A stretch of DNA of 64,000 nucleotides from Microbacterium sp. LWH13-1.2 (lineage in GTDB: Bacteria; Actinomycetota; Actinomycetes; Actinomycetales; Microbacteriaceae), in contig NZ_CP151635.1 of assembly GCF_038397735.1 (NCBI RefSeq), positions 3,596,001-3,660,000 of the forward strand. The letters are read 5' to 3'. Positions 33,608 through 42,954 of this stretch are shown here, piece after piece. The number at the start of each line of letters is the position of its first letter. Position 1 is the first letter of the stretch. Under the pieces are notes generated by a model, which worked only from the letters and a program-made list of their open reading frames with translations, ran no database searches and was not told where the DNA came from. The position numbers and the translations under genes are program-made.

Positions 33608-34990
33608 GTGGTTGATCTCACTCGCAGGGCTCTGCTCGGCGCGATCGGTCTGGGCATCGTGGGTACCGTCGTCTCGTGGCCGAGACTCACCGGAGCCGAC
33701 ATCCCCGGCCGCGGCACAGACACTCTGACCGTCGCCCTCTTCGGCACTGCCCAGGACGCCGTGGCGCGTCAGGCGCTGGTCGACGGCTTCCAGCGCAAGC
33801 ACCCCGGCATCGAGGTGCGCATCGTCGCCATCCAGGGTCAGGACTGGAGCGAGTACTTCGCGAAGATCCTCACGATGATCGCCGCGGGCACGCCGCCCGA
33901 CGTCGTCACGGTCGCGACCGAGGGGGCGCAGCTCTTCGCATCGCGCCTCGCGCATCCTCTCGACGAGTATGTGCGCCGCGACGCGTCGGAGATGCAGGAG
34001 TACTTCGACGACGTGAACCCGACCCTCATCGAGGCGTTCATGTACCAGGGCAGCCTGTTCCAGATGCCCGACAACTTCAACGCGGCGAACGTCTTCTACA
34101 GCACCCAGGCCATGGAGCGCGCAGGGCTCGAACGCCCCGCCGACAACTGGACGCTCGAGGAGTTCCTCGGCACCGCCCGTGCGATGAAGAAGAGCGCGTC
34201 GGGTCAGTTCCTGCCCTACTTCTGGAACAACCGGCTGTGGGGCGGCGTCGTCCCCTGGCTGTACGTGAACAACACGAGCTTCCTCCGAGAGGAGAAGTCC
34301 GGAGGCGGTGACTGGTTCTGGGACCGCTTCTATCCGGACCAGCCTGCCCGCAGCGGAGGCTATGTGTGGAAGCAGGCCGACGCGCTCAACGAGCACGCGA
34401 TCGAGAGCTTCTCGGTGCTCGAGCGCATGGTCTCGGAGGGCCTCGCCGCGAACCCCGCACAGGGTGGCGGAAACGAGCTGGTCTCCCTGTTCTCCACGGG
34501 GTCGGTCGGGATGACCCCCGCGGGAGGATTCTGGGTTCGCGGTCTCGAAGAGGCCGGCGTCGCCAATGACGCTTATGACGTCACCTACTTCCCGCGGATG
34601 TCGGGGCAGCGGCATCAGTTCGGCGCGGGCGGGTACGCGATCATGGAGACCTCTCCGCGCAAGGACGAGGCGTGGGAATGGCTCAAGTACTGCGTCTCGG
34701 TCGAGGGCATGAAGATCGCCCACCCGAAGCCCGACTCGTCGCTTCCGCGTCGCTCGCTCAACGCCGAACTGTACGGAGCCGGAGTGGGTCCCGCCCACTG
34801 GGAGGTCTTCTACGACACCCTCGACAAGTTCCCCGACACCGGCCCGATGCCGGCGCCTCCGCAGCAGGCCGCCGTCGAGTCGGCGCTGCTCAAGAACGTG
34901 GTGTCGACCATCACCAACGGCCCGTCCGGTGTGCGCCGGGGCCTGGAGACGATGCAGCGAGATCTCGAGATCGCGCTGGGAGGACGATGA
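33608..34990 (+). CDS. ABC transporter sugar-binding protein with Tat-like signal
   Basis: A 460-residue SBP family 1 protein. The N-terminus VDLTRRALLGAIGLGIVGTVVS has a twin-arginine-like start and hydrophobic core but no lipobox Cys, so export by Tat and cleavage near TGAD is suggested. The body has DTLTVALFGTAQDAVARQALVDGFQRKHPGIEV and QMPDNFNAANVFYSTQAMERAGLERPADNW, standard for oligosaccharide binders. The GTG at 33608 has AGGAGA 7 bp upstream. Its stop overlaps the first permease start (ATGA). It probably binds sucrose or fructo-oligosaccharides. Confidence 0.9.
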   Translation: MVDLTRRALLGAIGLGIVGTVVSWPRLTGADIPGRGTDTLTVALFGTAQDAVARQALVDGFQRKHPGIEVRIVAIQGQDWSEYFAKILTMIAAGTPPDVVTVATEGAQLFASRLAHPLDEYVRRDASEMQEYFDDVNPTLIEAFMYQGSLFQMPDNFNAANVFYSTQAMERAGLERPADNWTLEEFLGTARAMKKSASGQFLPYFWNNRLWGGVVPWLYVNNTSFLREEKSGGGDWFWDRFYPDQPARSGGYVWKQADALNEHAIESFSVLERMVSEGLAANPAQGGGNELVSLFSTGSVGMTPAGGFWVRGLEEAGVANDAYDVTYFPRMSGQRHQFGAGGYAIMETSPRKDEAWEWLKYCVSVEGMKIAHPKPDSSLPRRSLNAELYGAGVGPAHWEVFYDTLDKFPDTGPMPAPPQQAAVESALLKNVVSTITNGPSGVRRGLETMQRDLEIALGGR

Positions 34991-35925
34991 TGTCGGAGAG
35001 CACTCGAACCCTCACGGTCCCGCCGGGAGCACGCGCCGAGACCGGCACCGTCGCCCGCTCGGGCCGGTCCATCATCTGGGTCTTCCTGGCCCCCACGGTG
35101 ATCGGCCTCGGGCTGTTCAACCTGGTCCCGATCGTCGGATCGTTCGTCCTGGCGTTCTTCCGCTGGGACATCATCTCGGACCCCGTGTTCGTCGGGCTCG
35201 ACAACTTCGTCGACCTCGCAACCAATCCCACGGTGCGCGTGTCGTTCCTGAACACCATCGGCTTCGTCATCGTGGCGGTCATCCTGCAGCTCACGGTCGC
35301 GCTGGTGCTCGCCATCCTCGTCCAATCGAAGATGCCGACGTGGCTGCGGACCTTCTTCCGGTCGTCGCTGTTCTTCCCGCTGATCCTCTCGGCCGCATCC
35401 GTCTCGCTCATCATGGCGTACCTGTTCAACCAGGAGTTCGGGCTCGTGAACCAGACGCTCAACCTGATCGGCATCGCCGACGTCGGGTGGCTGACGACCG
35501 GTTTCGGGGCGAAGGTCGTGGTGCTGCTGGTCTACGTGTGGCAGAACTTCGGCTTCACGTTCCTGCTCTTCATCGGAGGTCTCGCTGCGATCCCGAGCGA
35601 GGTCTATGAGGCATCCTCGCTCGACGGCGCGGCCGGGTGGACGCAGTTCCGCATGATCACGCTGCCCCTCGTGAGCCCGACCCTGCTGGTCGCATCCGTC
35701 ATGGCCATCATCAACGCGCTGCAGATCTTCGATCAGCCGTGGGTGCTCACCCGCGGCGGTCCCGGTGATGAGACCCGGACCGCCGTGATGGTGATCTACG
35801 AGTCCGCCTTCCGGGAGCTCGACTTCGGGGGCGCCTCCGCCATCGGAATCGTGCTGACGCTTCTCATCATGCTCGTCACGGCCATCCAGTTCCGGCTGAG
35901 CCGCCGATTCGTCTTCTACGGGTGA
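34987..35925 (+). CDS. sugar ABC transporter permease (MalF/UgpA type)
   Basis: A 312-residue permease with six membrane segments after a 30-residue cytoplasmic N-terminus. The EAA loop is SEVYEASSLDGAAGWTQFRMITLP, with the first Ala-Ala replaced by Ala-Ser, a normal variant. The start ATG overlaps the SBP stop by 4 bp; an ATG one codon later is possible. It couples translationally to the SBP and is followed 7 bp later by its partner permease. No ATPase gene is present in the operon. Confidence 0.92.
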   Translation: MMSESTRTLTVPPGARAETGTVARSGRSIIWVFLAPTVIGLGLFNLVPIVGSFVLAFFRWDIISDPVFVGLDNFVDLATNPTVRVSFLNTIGFVIVAVILQLTVALVLAILVQSKMPTWLRTFFRSSLFFPLILSAASVSLIMAYLFNQEFGLVNQTLNLIGIADVGWLTTGFGAKVVVLLVYVWQNFGFTFLLFIGGLAAIPSEVYEASSLDGAAGWTQFRMITLPLVSPTLLVASVMAIINALQIFDQPWVLTRGGPGDETRTAVMVIYESAFRELDFGGASAIGIVLTLLIMLVTAIQFRLSRRFVFYG

Positions 35926-35932
35926 GGCCATC

Positions 35933-36766
35933 ATGACTACGACAATCATCACGAAGCGCTCGTGGGCCCACAGCCTCGGCACAGGCGGAAAGTTCGTCAT
36001 CCTCGGGCTGGCTGCGTTCCTCACTCTCGGACCGGTCGTCTGGACCCTCGTCACGGCGCTCTCGCCCACCGACAGCGTCACTCAGGAGGTCACCGTCGGC
36101 TTCGGAGCGTTCGCCGATGTCTTCACCAAGATCCCGCTCTGGCTGTACGCCTGGAACAGCGCGCTCGTGGTGATGCTCGTCGCGGCGGGGCAGATGCTCT
36201 CTGCGGCGATGGCGGGCTACGTCTTCGCCAAGTTCGAGTTCCGCAGCAAGAAGATCCTCTTCGCTCTGATCCTCGCGACCATGATGGTGCCGCTGCAGGT
36301 CACGATCGTGCCCGTGTTCATGCTCGTGAGGGGCATGGGGCTCGCCGACACGCTCCTGGCGCTCATCGTGCCCGCCCTGCCCACCGCGTTCGGCACGTTC
36401 CTGATGCGGCAGTACTTCATGGGGATCCCGACGGAACTGGGCGAAGCCGCGCAGCTCGACGGCGCAGGGCCCTGGCGCACGTTCTTCGGCGTCTACCTGC
36501 CGCTGGCGACGCCGGCACTCGCGATCGTCGGCATCCTCGCCTTCAACTATCACTGGAACGAGTTCTTCCGGCCGCTCATCATGACGATCAGCGACCAGAA
36601 CTTCACCCTGCCATTGGGACTCGTGACGCTGCAGGGCAACCTCGGCACCGGCAGCATCTCGACGGTGCTCGCCGGCGTGATCCTCTCGATGATCCCTGCG
36701 CTCCTGGTGTTCTTCTTCGGGCAGAAGCCTCTGCGCGAAGGACTCACAGCGGGCGTCGGCAAGTGA
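35933..36766 (+). CDS. sugar ABC transporter permease (MalG/UgpE type)
   Basis: A 277-residue partner permease with six membrane segments. The EAA loop is TELGEAAQLDGAGPWRTFFGVYLP at about residues 166-189, and the C-terminal FFFGQKPLREGLTAGVGK is typical of the family. The gene begins 7 bp after the previous stop. Its TGA overlaps an in-frame GTG that could start the GH32 gene. Together with the SBP and an unlinked ATPase it would import the fructoside. Confidence 0.92.
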   Translation: MTTTIITKRSWAHSLGTGGKFVILGLAAFLTLGPVVWTLVTALSPTDSVTQEVTVGFGAFADVFTKIPLWLYAWNSALVVMLVAAGQMLSAAMAGYVFAKFEFRSKKILFALILATMMVPLQVTIVPVFMLVRGMGLADTLLALIVPALPTAFGTFLMRQYFMGIPTELGEAAQLDGAGPWRTFFGVYLPLATPALAIVGILAFNYHWNEFFRPLIMTISDQNFTLPLGLVTLQGNLGTGSISTVLAGVILSMIPALLVFFFGQKPLREGLTAGVGK

Positions 36767-36801
36767 CGCACGCCCCCATCAAGGAGAAAGACGACTGCCC
36801 G

Positions 36802-38310
36802 GTGACCCCCACTGACCTTCCCCCGGTCCGCACCACGAGCCCGCGCATGCACTTCGCCCCGCGCAACAACTGGATGAACGATCCGAACGGTCTCGTCTTC
36901 CATGACGGCCTGTACCACCTGTACTTCCAGTACAACCCGCAGGGCGTCGAACACGCCAACCTCAGCTGGGGTCATGCGACGAGCACCGATCTGCTGCGAT
37001 GGACCGAGCACGACCCGGCGATCCTCTGCGATGACGACGCGCAGATCTTCTCGGGCTCCGTCGTGGTCGATCACGGCAATACGTCCGGCTTCGCCACCGA
37101 CCAGGATCCGGCGCTGGTGGCGCTCTACACGGCCGCGGCGCCGGGGCATCAGGCGCAGGCGCTCGCGTACAGCACCGACGGCGGGTACGTCTGGACGAAG
37201 TACTCGGGCAACCCCGTGCTCGACCGCGGCACGAGCGACTTCCGCGACCCGAAGGTGTTCCGCTACGACGACGGAGGAGACGGGTACTGGGTGATGGTCG
37301 CGGTCGAGGCACAGGACCGCCAGGTGCTGTTCCACCGCTCCGACGATCTCAAGACCTGGACCTACCTGTCGTCCTACGGTCCGGCGGGGCCGGTCGGCGG
37401 TGTGTGGGAGTGCCCCGACATGTTCCCGCTCGCGGTCGACGGCGATGACGACGACGTGCGCTGGGTGCTGCTGATCAGCCTCAACCCCGGGGGTATCGCG
37501 GGTGGTTCAGGCACGCACTACGTCGTGGGCGATTTCGACGGCACGACGTTCCGCGCCTCCGTTCCCCACCCCACTCCGACGCGTGCGCTGCTGAGAGACG
37601 GGAGTCAGTCGCGCGACGAGTTGGAACGCTACGGCTGGATCGACTTCGGACCCGACTGCTATGCCGGGGTCACGTTCGACGGCCTCTCGCGCAACGAGCG
37701 GACGCTCATCGCCTGGATGGACAACTGGAAGTATGCCGGTCGCATCCCGACCGACGATTCCGATGAACACCGCAGCGCGATGACTCTTCCCCGACGCCTC
37801 TCGCTCGTACGCGATCGGGACGGAGCGATACGACTCCGGCAGCATCCGGTGATGGATCTCGAGGCGCCGGAGACATCGGACCTGGGCTCGCTCACCGAGG
37901 GTGCCGCGCTCGTCGCGGACGCGTCGGATGCCGTGCGGATCCGGGTCTCGGCGCTGTTCGGGGAGGCGCAGAGCGTTGAGCTGCGCATCGGATCAGAGGC
38001 GGAAGGCGGCGCGGTCGTGGTCCGGCAGGACCATGCCGGTTCCCGCATCGAGCTCGACCGTCCGGAGGCGGGGATGCCGGACGGATTCCGGAGTTCGCCC
38101 TCCGCTCCTCTCGCCCGGGGCGACGAGATCGACTGGGAGATCTGGATCGATGCACTCAACGAACGGGTGTCATCACTCGAGCTCTTCGCCGAAGACGGGG
38201 AGAGGGTGCTCACCGCACTGATCCCCGCGTCGTCGTGCACCTTCGCGCTCGCCGCGGTCGGCGGCCGGCTCCTCCAGGCACGAGCGGACGTCGTGGAGAT
38301 GCGGTGGTGA
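36802..38310 (+). CDS. GH32 beta-fructosidase (sucrase/inulinase/levanase type)
   Basis: A 502-residue intracellular glycoside hydrolase family 32 enzyme that releases fructose from sucrose or fructans. All three catalytic motifs are visible: NWMNDPNG with nucleophile Asp27, FRDPKVF (stabiliser) and ECPDMF (acid/base Glu). Residues about 330-502 form the GH32 C-terminal beta-sandwich. With no signal peptide it hydrolyses imported substrate. The GTG at 36802 lies 15 bp after AAGGAG; the alternative GTG at 36763 overlaps the permease stop by 4 bp and would add 13 residues. The fructokinase follows with an overlap. Confidence 0.9.
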   Translation: MTPTDLPPVRTTSPRMHFAPRNNWMNDPNGLVFHDGLYHLYFQYNPQGVEHANLSWGHATSTDLLRWTEHDPAILCDDDAQIFSGSVVVDHGNTSGFATDQDPALVALYTAAAPGHQAQALAYSTDGGYVWTKYSGNPVLDRGTSDFRDPKVFRYDDGGDGYWVMVAVEAQDRQVLFHRSDDLKTWTYLSSYGPAGPVGGVWECPDMFPLAVDGDDDDVRWVLLISLNPGGIAGGSGTHYVVGDFDGTTFRASVPHPTPTRALLRDGSQSRDELERYGWIDFGPDCYAGVTFDGLSRNERTLIAWMDNWKYAGRIPTDDSDEHRSAMTLPRRLSLVRDRDGAIRLRQHPVMDLEAPETSDLGSLTEGAALVADASDAVRIRVSALFGEAQSVELRIGSEAEGGAVVVRQDHAGSRIELDRPEAGMPDGFRSSPSAPLARGDEIDWEIWIDALNERVSSLELFAEDGERVLTALIPASSCTFALAAVGGRLLQARADVVEMRW

Positions 38311-39302
38311 CCGCTCCGCGCTGTCTCGTGGTCGGCGAGGCTCTCGTCGACGTCGTCGACGGCATGGCGCACCCGGGCGGCTCACCGCTGAACATCGCCG
38401 TCGGCCTCGCCAGACTCGGACTCTCGACGAGCCTTCTCACCCGGATCGGAGACGACGCGCACGGACGGCTGCTCGAAGAGCATCTGGTCCGAGAGGGAGT
38501 CGGGGTGCCGCTGGTGAGCATCCGACCAGGGACGAGGACTTCCCGTGCGATCGCCGTGATCGGAGCTGACGGCTCGGCCGCCTACGACTTCGACATCGAG
38601 TGGGAGCTGTCCGCGCGCGCCGCGATCGTCGAGGCTGCTGATGCCGAGATCGTTCACGTCGGATCGATCGGTGCGGCACTCGAGCCGGGAGCCACGGCCG
38701 TGCGGGCGATGCTCGCCACTATCCCTCGCGGGATCCTGCGCACATACGACCCGAACATCCGGCCGGCGCTGCTCGGACCGCGAGACGCCGCCGTGTCGCG
38801 CATCGAGTCGATCATGGCCGCATCCCACATCGTGAAGCTGAGCGATGAGGATGCCGACTGGCTCTACCCCGGTCGCACCGTCGATGATGTGCTCGCGCAT
38901 GTGCTCGGCCTCGGAGCCAGGCTGGCCGTCGTCACGAGAGGAGGCGAGGGCTGCGTCACCGCGATCGCCGGCGCGGGAGAACCGGTGACGAGGCGTGCGT
39001 CGCCTGCGACCGTGGTCGACACGATCGGTGCCGGCGACGCGTTCATGTCCGGTCTCGTCTATGGGATCGTCTCGTCCGGCCTCGTCCCGGCGCTCACGGC
39101 CGCGATCTTCGCTCCCGACGCCGATGTCCCGAGCATGCTGGATCAGGCGACGGGAACGGCCCTCGCCAGTGCGGCGATCGCGGTGTCTCGTGCCGGGGCG
39201 GCGCCTCCACGCGCCGAGGACCTGGCGCGCTGGCCGAAGTCAGGAGGAAGCGCACCCCGTCTCGACTCTGCGCCCGCATCGGAGCGCATTCGCGTCGGGT
39301 GA
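38307..39302 (+). CDS. PfkB-family carbohydrate kinase, probable fructokinase
   Basis: A 331-residue ribokinase/PfkB-type kinase. CLVVGEALVDVVDG and GGSPLNIAVGLARLGLSTSL form the substrate-binding N-terminus, and VVDTIGAGDAFMSGLVYG is the PfkB signature 2 with the catalytic Asp. The gene starts at a GTG overlapping the GH32 stop (GTGA); a GTG one codon upstream is also possible. It would phosphorylate fructose released by the GH32 enzyme to fructose 6-phosphate, completing the import-hydrolyse-phosphorylate route of the operon. Confidence 0.9.
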   Translation: MTAPRCLVVGEALVDVVDGMAHPGGSPLNIAVGLARLGLSTSLLTRIGDDAHGRLLEEHLVREGVGVPLVSIRPGTRTSRAIAVIGADGSAAYDFDIEWELSARAAIVEAADAEIVHVGSIGAALEPGATAVRAMLATIPRGILRTYDPNIRPALLGPRDAAVSRIESIMAASHIVKLSDEDADWLYPGRTVDDVLAHVLGLGARLAVVTRGGEGCVTAIAGAGEPVTRRASPATVVDTIGAGDAFMSGLVYGIVSSGLVPALTAAIFAPDADVPSMLDQATGTALASAAIAVSRAGAAPPRAEDLARWPKSGGSAPRLDSAPASERIRVG

Positions 39303-39477
39303 TCGCGATCGGAGGTGACACGCGTCGCTCGACTCCGGGATACTCGGCGAAGTGCGGGGTGCCGTCACGGAGCAGGGGTGCGACAATCGATGCAATCCGG
39401 GATGCCGTCGGCGTCGAACAACTCTCGGACATCGAGCCCGTCGACGATGCGGATGCTCACGGAGTCGAGAGGATGCC

Positions 39478-40962
39478 ATGGGACTCGCCACGACACTCAA
39501 GCGGATCGAACTCGAGACGCGACCGATACATCCCGAGACCAGACGTGCTCTCGCCATCCGCTGGTCAGAGTTGCCCGAGCACGCGAAGACACCGAATCAG
39601 CTGCTCGGTCGTTGTGCGGTGGGATGTGAGGGAACCCATGGTGTCTTCCCGAAGTGCAACCTCACGTGCTCGCCCTGCTACCACTCGGCGGACGCCAACA
39701 AGGTGCGCATCGACGGTGACCACACGATCCAGAACGTCGAGCGTCAGATGTCGTATCTGCGTCAGGTGCGGGGGCCGCGAGCGCATGCGCAGCTGATCGG
39801 CGGTGAGGTCAGTCTGCTCTCGGCGGAGGATCATGCCCAGGCGCTTCTCGCCATGCGCGCGGTCGGACGCGAGCCGATGTCGATGACCCACGGCGACTTC
39901 GAGTACGACTATCTGCTCGATGTCGTGCTCGACCAGGATCGCAAGCCGAGGTTCGACAAGGTGTCCTTCGCCGCACACTTCGACTCGCTGATGCGAGGTC
40001 GCAAGGGTGCGGTCCGCCCACACAGTGAAGCCGAGCTCAATCCGTTCCGCGAGAAGTTCGCGCAGATGTTCATCGACCTCAAGCGCGATCACGGAGTCGA
40101 CAGCTACCTCGCGCACAACATGACCGTGACGCCGTCCAATGTCGACGAGGTCGAGCAGGTCACCCGCGACGTGCTCGACATGCCGTTCGACATGATGTCC
40201 TTCCAGCCGGCCGCGTTCATCGGCGACGACCGGCGCTGGCGCGAGGACTTCGGCGAGGTCACCATCGACGCCGTGTGGGAGCGGATCGAGGCGGGTGCCG
40301 GCCACAAGCTGCCCTGGCAGGCGACCCAGTTCGGCGACCCGCGATGCAACCGCTCCACGGTCGGCGTGCGGGTCGGCGGCGGGTTCGCGGCGTTGCTCGA
40401 CCCCGACGATCCGAAGGACATCGCGGCACGCGACCGGTTCCTCGATCACTTCGGTGGAATGATCTTCGGCGGGATCCCGAAGCCTGTGCTCGTCGTGAAG
40501 GTGGTCCGTGCCGTCGCCGGCCACCCGGGTGACATCCCTCCTCTCATCGGCCTCGCCCGACGCGTGCTCCGCCGTGCGGGCGGACTGCGTCGCGTGCTGC
40601 GCGAGGCACGTCGGGGCAAGGTGTCCTTCAAGACCTTCGTGGTGCACAACTTCATGGACGCCGAGCAGGTCGACCCGGCGTGGAAGCTCATGGAACAGGG
40701 CATCGTCGCCGATGATCCGCTGCTGAAGGAGACTCAGGAGCGCCTCGGTTCGTGCATGTACGCGATGGCGCATCCGGAGGACGGACGCCTGGTTCCGGCG
40801 TGCGTGCAGCACTCCGTGCTCGACCCGATCGAGAACGTCGAACTGCGGCGTCTGCTGCCGATCCCCTCGATCCGCGACGGTGTCGAACCCCAGGTCGTCT
40901 CACGGCCCTCGGGGCTCACGGGCGTCAGGGAGACCGGCGCAGCTCGCTCCGCCTCTCGCTGA
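39478..40962 (+). CDS. radical SAM protein
   Basis: A 494-residue radical SAM enzyme. The [4Fe-4S] motif is KCNLTCSPCYH with Cys60, Cys64 and Cys67 (CxxxCxxC). Upstream Cys46 and Cys50 (GRCAVGCEGTHG), and late LGSCMYAMAHPEDGRLVPACVQHS, give further Cys that may hold an auxiliary cluster. Substrate and product are unknown. GAGAGG lies 5 bp before the ATG at 39478. It is next to, and convergent with, an Ynj-type ABC operon; similar radical SAM genes may belong to that conserved neighbourhood. No precursor-peptide gene is seen nearby. Confidence 0.88.
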   Translation: MGLATTLKRIELETRPIHPETRRALAIRWSELPEHAKTPNQLLGRCAVGCEGTHGVFPKCNLTCSPCYHSADANKVRIDGDHTIQNVERQMSYLRQVRGPRAHAQLIGGEVSLLSAEDHAQALLAMRAVGREPMSMTHGDFEYDYLLDVVLDQDRKPRFDKVSFAAHFDSLMRGRKGAVRPHSEAELNPFREKFAQMFIDLKRDHGVDSYLAHNMTVTPSNVDEVEQVTRDVLDMPFDMMSFQPAAFIGDDRRWREDFGEVTIDAVWERIEAGAGHKLPWQATQFGDPRCNRSTVGVRVGGGFAALLDPDDPKDIAARDRFLDHFGGMIFGGIPKPVLVVKVVRAVAGHPGDIPPLIGLARRVLRRAGGLRRVLREARRGKVSFKTFVVHNFMDAEQVDPAWKLMEQGIVADDPLLKETQERLGSCMYAMAHPEDGRLVPACVQHSVLDPIENVELRRLLPIPSIRDGVEPQVVSRPSGLTGVRETGAARSASR

Positions 40963-41007
40963 TCCGTGCGGCTCGTGGTGGCAGATCCGCTGCCTCGGGT
41001 GGCCGGA

Positions 41008-42057
41008 TCAGTCGGCGACGACGTGCACGGCGGTCGTCGGCAGCATCACACGTATCCGATCGCCGAGCTGGCATCGCTGCGTCGGCGGCGCCTCCGCGTG
41101 CAGCAGGGCCTCGCCGCAGCGGACGGTGATCTCGGAGCGCGCGCCGGTCACCCGGATCGACTCGACCACACCTGCGATCGAACCGGTATCCGCGGGTCCG
41201 ACGCCGCCGTCGAGGACCGCCACATCCTCCTGCCGGATCACGAGCGTCCCTGACCCTGTCGGTGTGTCCAGCGGCACCGGAACTGCTCCGAGCGCGCTGT
41301 GATGTCTGCCGTTCCGCACCTCGCCCGGCACCGCATTTCGACCGCCCATGATCTGCGATGCCCGCAGGTTCTGGGGGCGTCTGTACGCGTCGAGCACCGT
41401 GCCTTCGTGCAGGAGCACGCCGTGCTCGAGAAGGGCGATGCGATCCGAGGCTCGAGCCGCCTCGTCTCGGTCGTGGGTGACGAGCACGATCGTGGGCGAG
41501 ACCGCCTGCCGCACGGAGTCGAGCAGGTCGTGCATGTCGCTGCGGAGAGCGGGGTCGAGTGCGCTGAACGGTTCGTCGAGCAGGAGCACAGACGGTTCGG
41601 CAGCGAGGGCCCTGGCGATCGCGACCCGCTGCTCCTGTCCGCCGGACAGCTCGCCGACCCGCCGATCCCCGAAGCCCTGCAGCTGCACCATCTCGAGGTA
41701 CTCGCTGGCGCGAGAGCGCGCGGCCCGGCGGTTCATCCCGGAGACCCGGTCGGAGAACGCGACGTTGTCGAGGATCGTGAGGTGGGGGAACAGCAGCGAA
41801 CGCTGGAAGACCATCCCGACTCCGCGGTGTTCTGCCACGACGTCCGCGACATCCGTTCCGCCGATGCGGACTGCTCCGGCATCCGGCGACTCCAGCCCCG
41901 CGATGACCCGCAGCAGGGTGCTCTTTCCCGAGCCGCTGGGGCCGAGAACCGCCGTGCATGTCCCTGCGGCCACGGTGAGCGAGAACCCGCGCAGCGCCGG
42001 GGTGGGCGAGCCGGGGAATCTCTTGTCGAGTCCGTCGAGGACGAGGTCGGCGCTCAC
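41008..42057 (-). CDS. YnjD-like ABC transporter ATP-binding protein
   Basis: A 349-residue ABC ATPase. Walker A GPSGSGKST is at residues 39-47, the signature LSGGQEQRVAIARAL about 136, Walker B SVLLLDEPFSALDP, and the switch His in IVLVTHDRDEA. A C-terminal TOBE-like domain of about 100 residues (VIRQEDVAVL ... LGDRIRVMLP) is longer than in E. coli YnjD. The GTG start overlaps the upstream permease stop by 4 bp. It is the last gene of the four-gene ABC operon and energises the two permeases. The transported substrate is unknown. Confidence 0.9.
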   Translation of the reverse strand: MSADLVLDGLDKRFPGSPTPALRGFSLTVAAGTCTAVLGPSGSGKSTLLRVIAGLESPDAGAVRIGGTDVADVVAEHRGVGMVFQRSLLFPHLTILDNVAFSDRVSGMNRRAARSRASEYLEMVQLQGFGDRRVGELSGGQEQRVAIARALAAEPSVLLLDEPFSALDPALRSDMHDLLDSVRQAVSPTIVLVTHDRDEAARASDRIALLEHGVLLHEGTVLDAYRRPQNLRASQIMGGRNAVPGEVRNGRHHSALGAVPVPLDTPTGSGTLVIRQEDVAVLDGGVGPADTGSIAGVVESIRVTGARSEITVRCGEALLHAEAPPTQRCQLGDRIRVMLPTTAVHVVAD

Positions 42058-42950
42058 GCGGATGCTCCTGAGGTCGTGGGGTGGGAAGACGAGGTGGAAG
42101 ACGCGATGTTCGGGGCGGCGGATGACAGGCGGCGCCTTCCGGCGGTGGCTCGGCCGGATCCGCGCACCGCCAGCACGGCGATGAGCAGCAGCACCGGGGG
42201 GACGACCGCTCCGAGCGACATGACGGCGACGGCGGCATCGTTGCCGAGGCCGGCGGCGGCTCCTGCCACGATCAGCGGAAGGGTGACGAGTTCGCCTCCG
42301 CCGACGATGACCGTCACGATGTAGTCGCTCCAGGCGACGAGGAACGCGAGGAACGCGGCGCGAGCGAGCGCAGGAGAGATCATCGGCAGATGCACGCGTC
42401 TGAGCACCTGCGCGCGGGAGGCGCCGAGCAGTCGCGCCTCCTCTTCGTATGAGAGGTCGTAGGCTCCGTAGGCTGTGCGCATCACGAACGTCGTATAGGG
42501 CAGTGCAAGGACCACGAGCACCAGGACCACTCCGATGACGGGAGGGACGTACGCCCTCAAAAGCAGGACGTTGACGCCGAGGACCGCAGCGAACGGCGGC
42601 AGGGCGATGGGCGCCAGCAGCAGTGCCGAGATCGTGCGAGGGAAGGGGACGGTGCCGAAGGTCAGCGCCCGCGCGGCGAGGGCGCCCAGCGGTGTGGAGA
42701 TCGCGGCGACGACCAGCCCGAGCAGCACCGACCGAGCGAATCCCGGAAGCAGCCCGAAGCCCAGCGCATCCTCGATGCCCTGGACTCCCCAGGCTGTGGG
42801 CAGCGGCGACGGGAACGACCAGCCGTCGGCGAACGCCCAGAGCGCGAGAGGAAGGAAGGGCAGGGTGAACCAGACGATCAGCAGTGCGGTGATGGCGAGA
42901 CGGATGACGCGGCCGGGGCCGCGAGGGGTGGTGAGGGTGCTCGACGTCAT
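42054..42950 (-). CDS. ABC transporter permease (YnjC C-terminal-half-like)
   Basis: A 298-residue permease with six predicted membrane helices of the BPD_transp_1 (iron/thiamine/spermidine) type. The EAA-like loop is SYEEEARLLGASRAQVLRRVHLP at about residues 180-202. In E. coli YnjC a single polypeptide of roughly 500 residues holds two permease domains; here the second domain is a separate gene. It starts 4 bp after the stop of the other permease and overlaps the ATPase, so expression is tightly coupled. Confidence 0.88.
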   Translation of the reverse strand: MTSSTLTTPRGPGRVIRLAITALLIVWFTLPFLPLALWAFADGWSFPSPLPTAWGVQGIEDALGFGLLPGFARSVLLGLVVAAISTPLGALAARALTFGTVPFPRTISALLLAPIALPPFAAVLGVNVLLLRAYVPPVIGVVLVLVVLALPYTTFVMRTAYGAYDLSYEEEARLLGASRAQVLRRVHLPMISPALARAAFLAFLVAWSDYIVTVIVGGGELVTLPLIVAGAAAGLGNDAAVAVMSLGAVVPPVLLLIAVLAVRGSGRATAGRRRLSSAAPNIASSTSSSHPTTSGASA

Positions 42951-42954
42951 CCGG

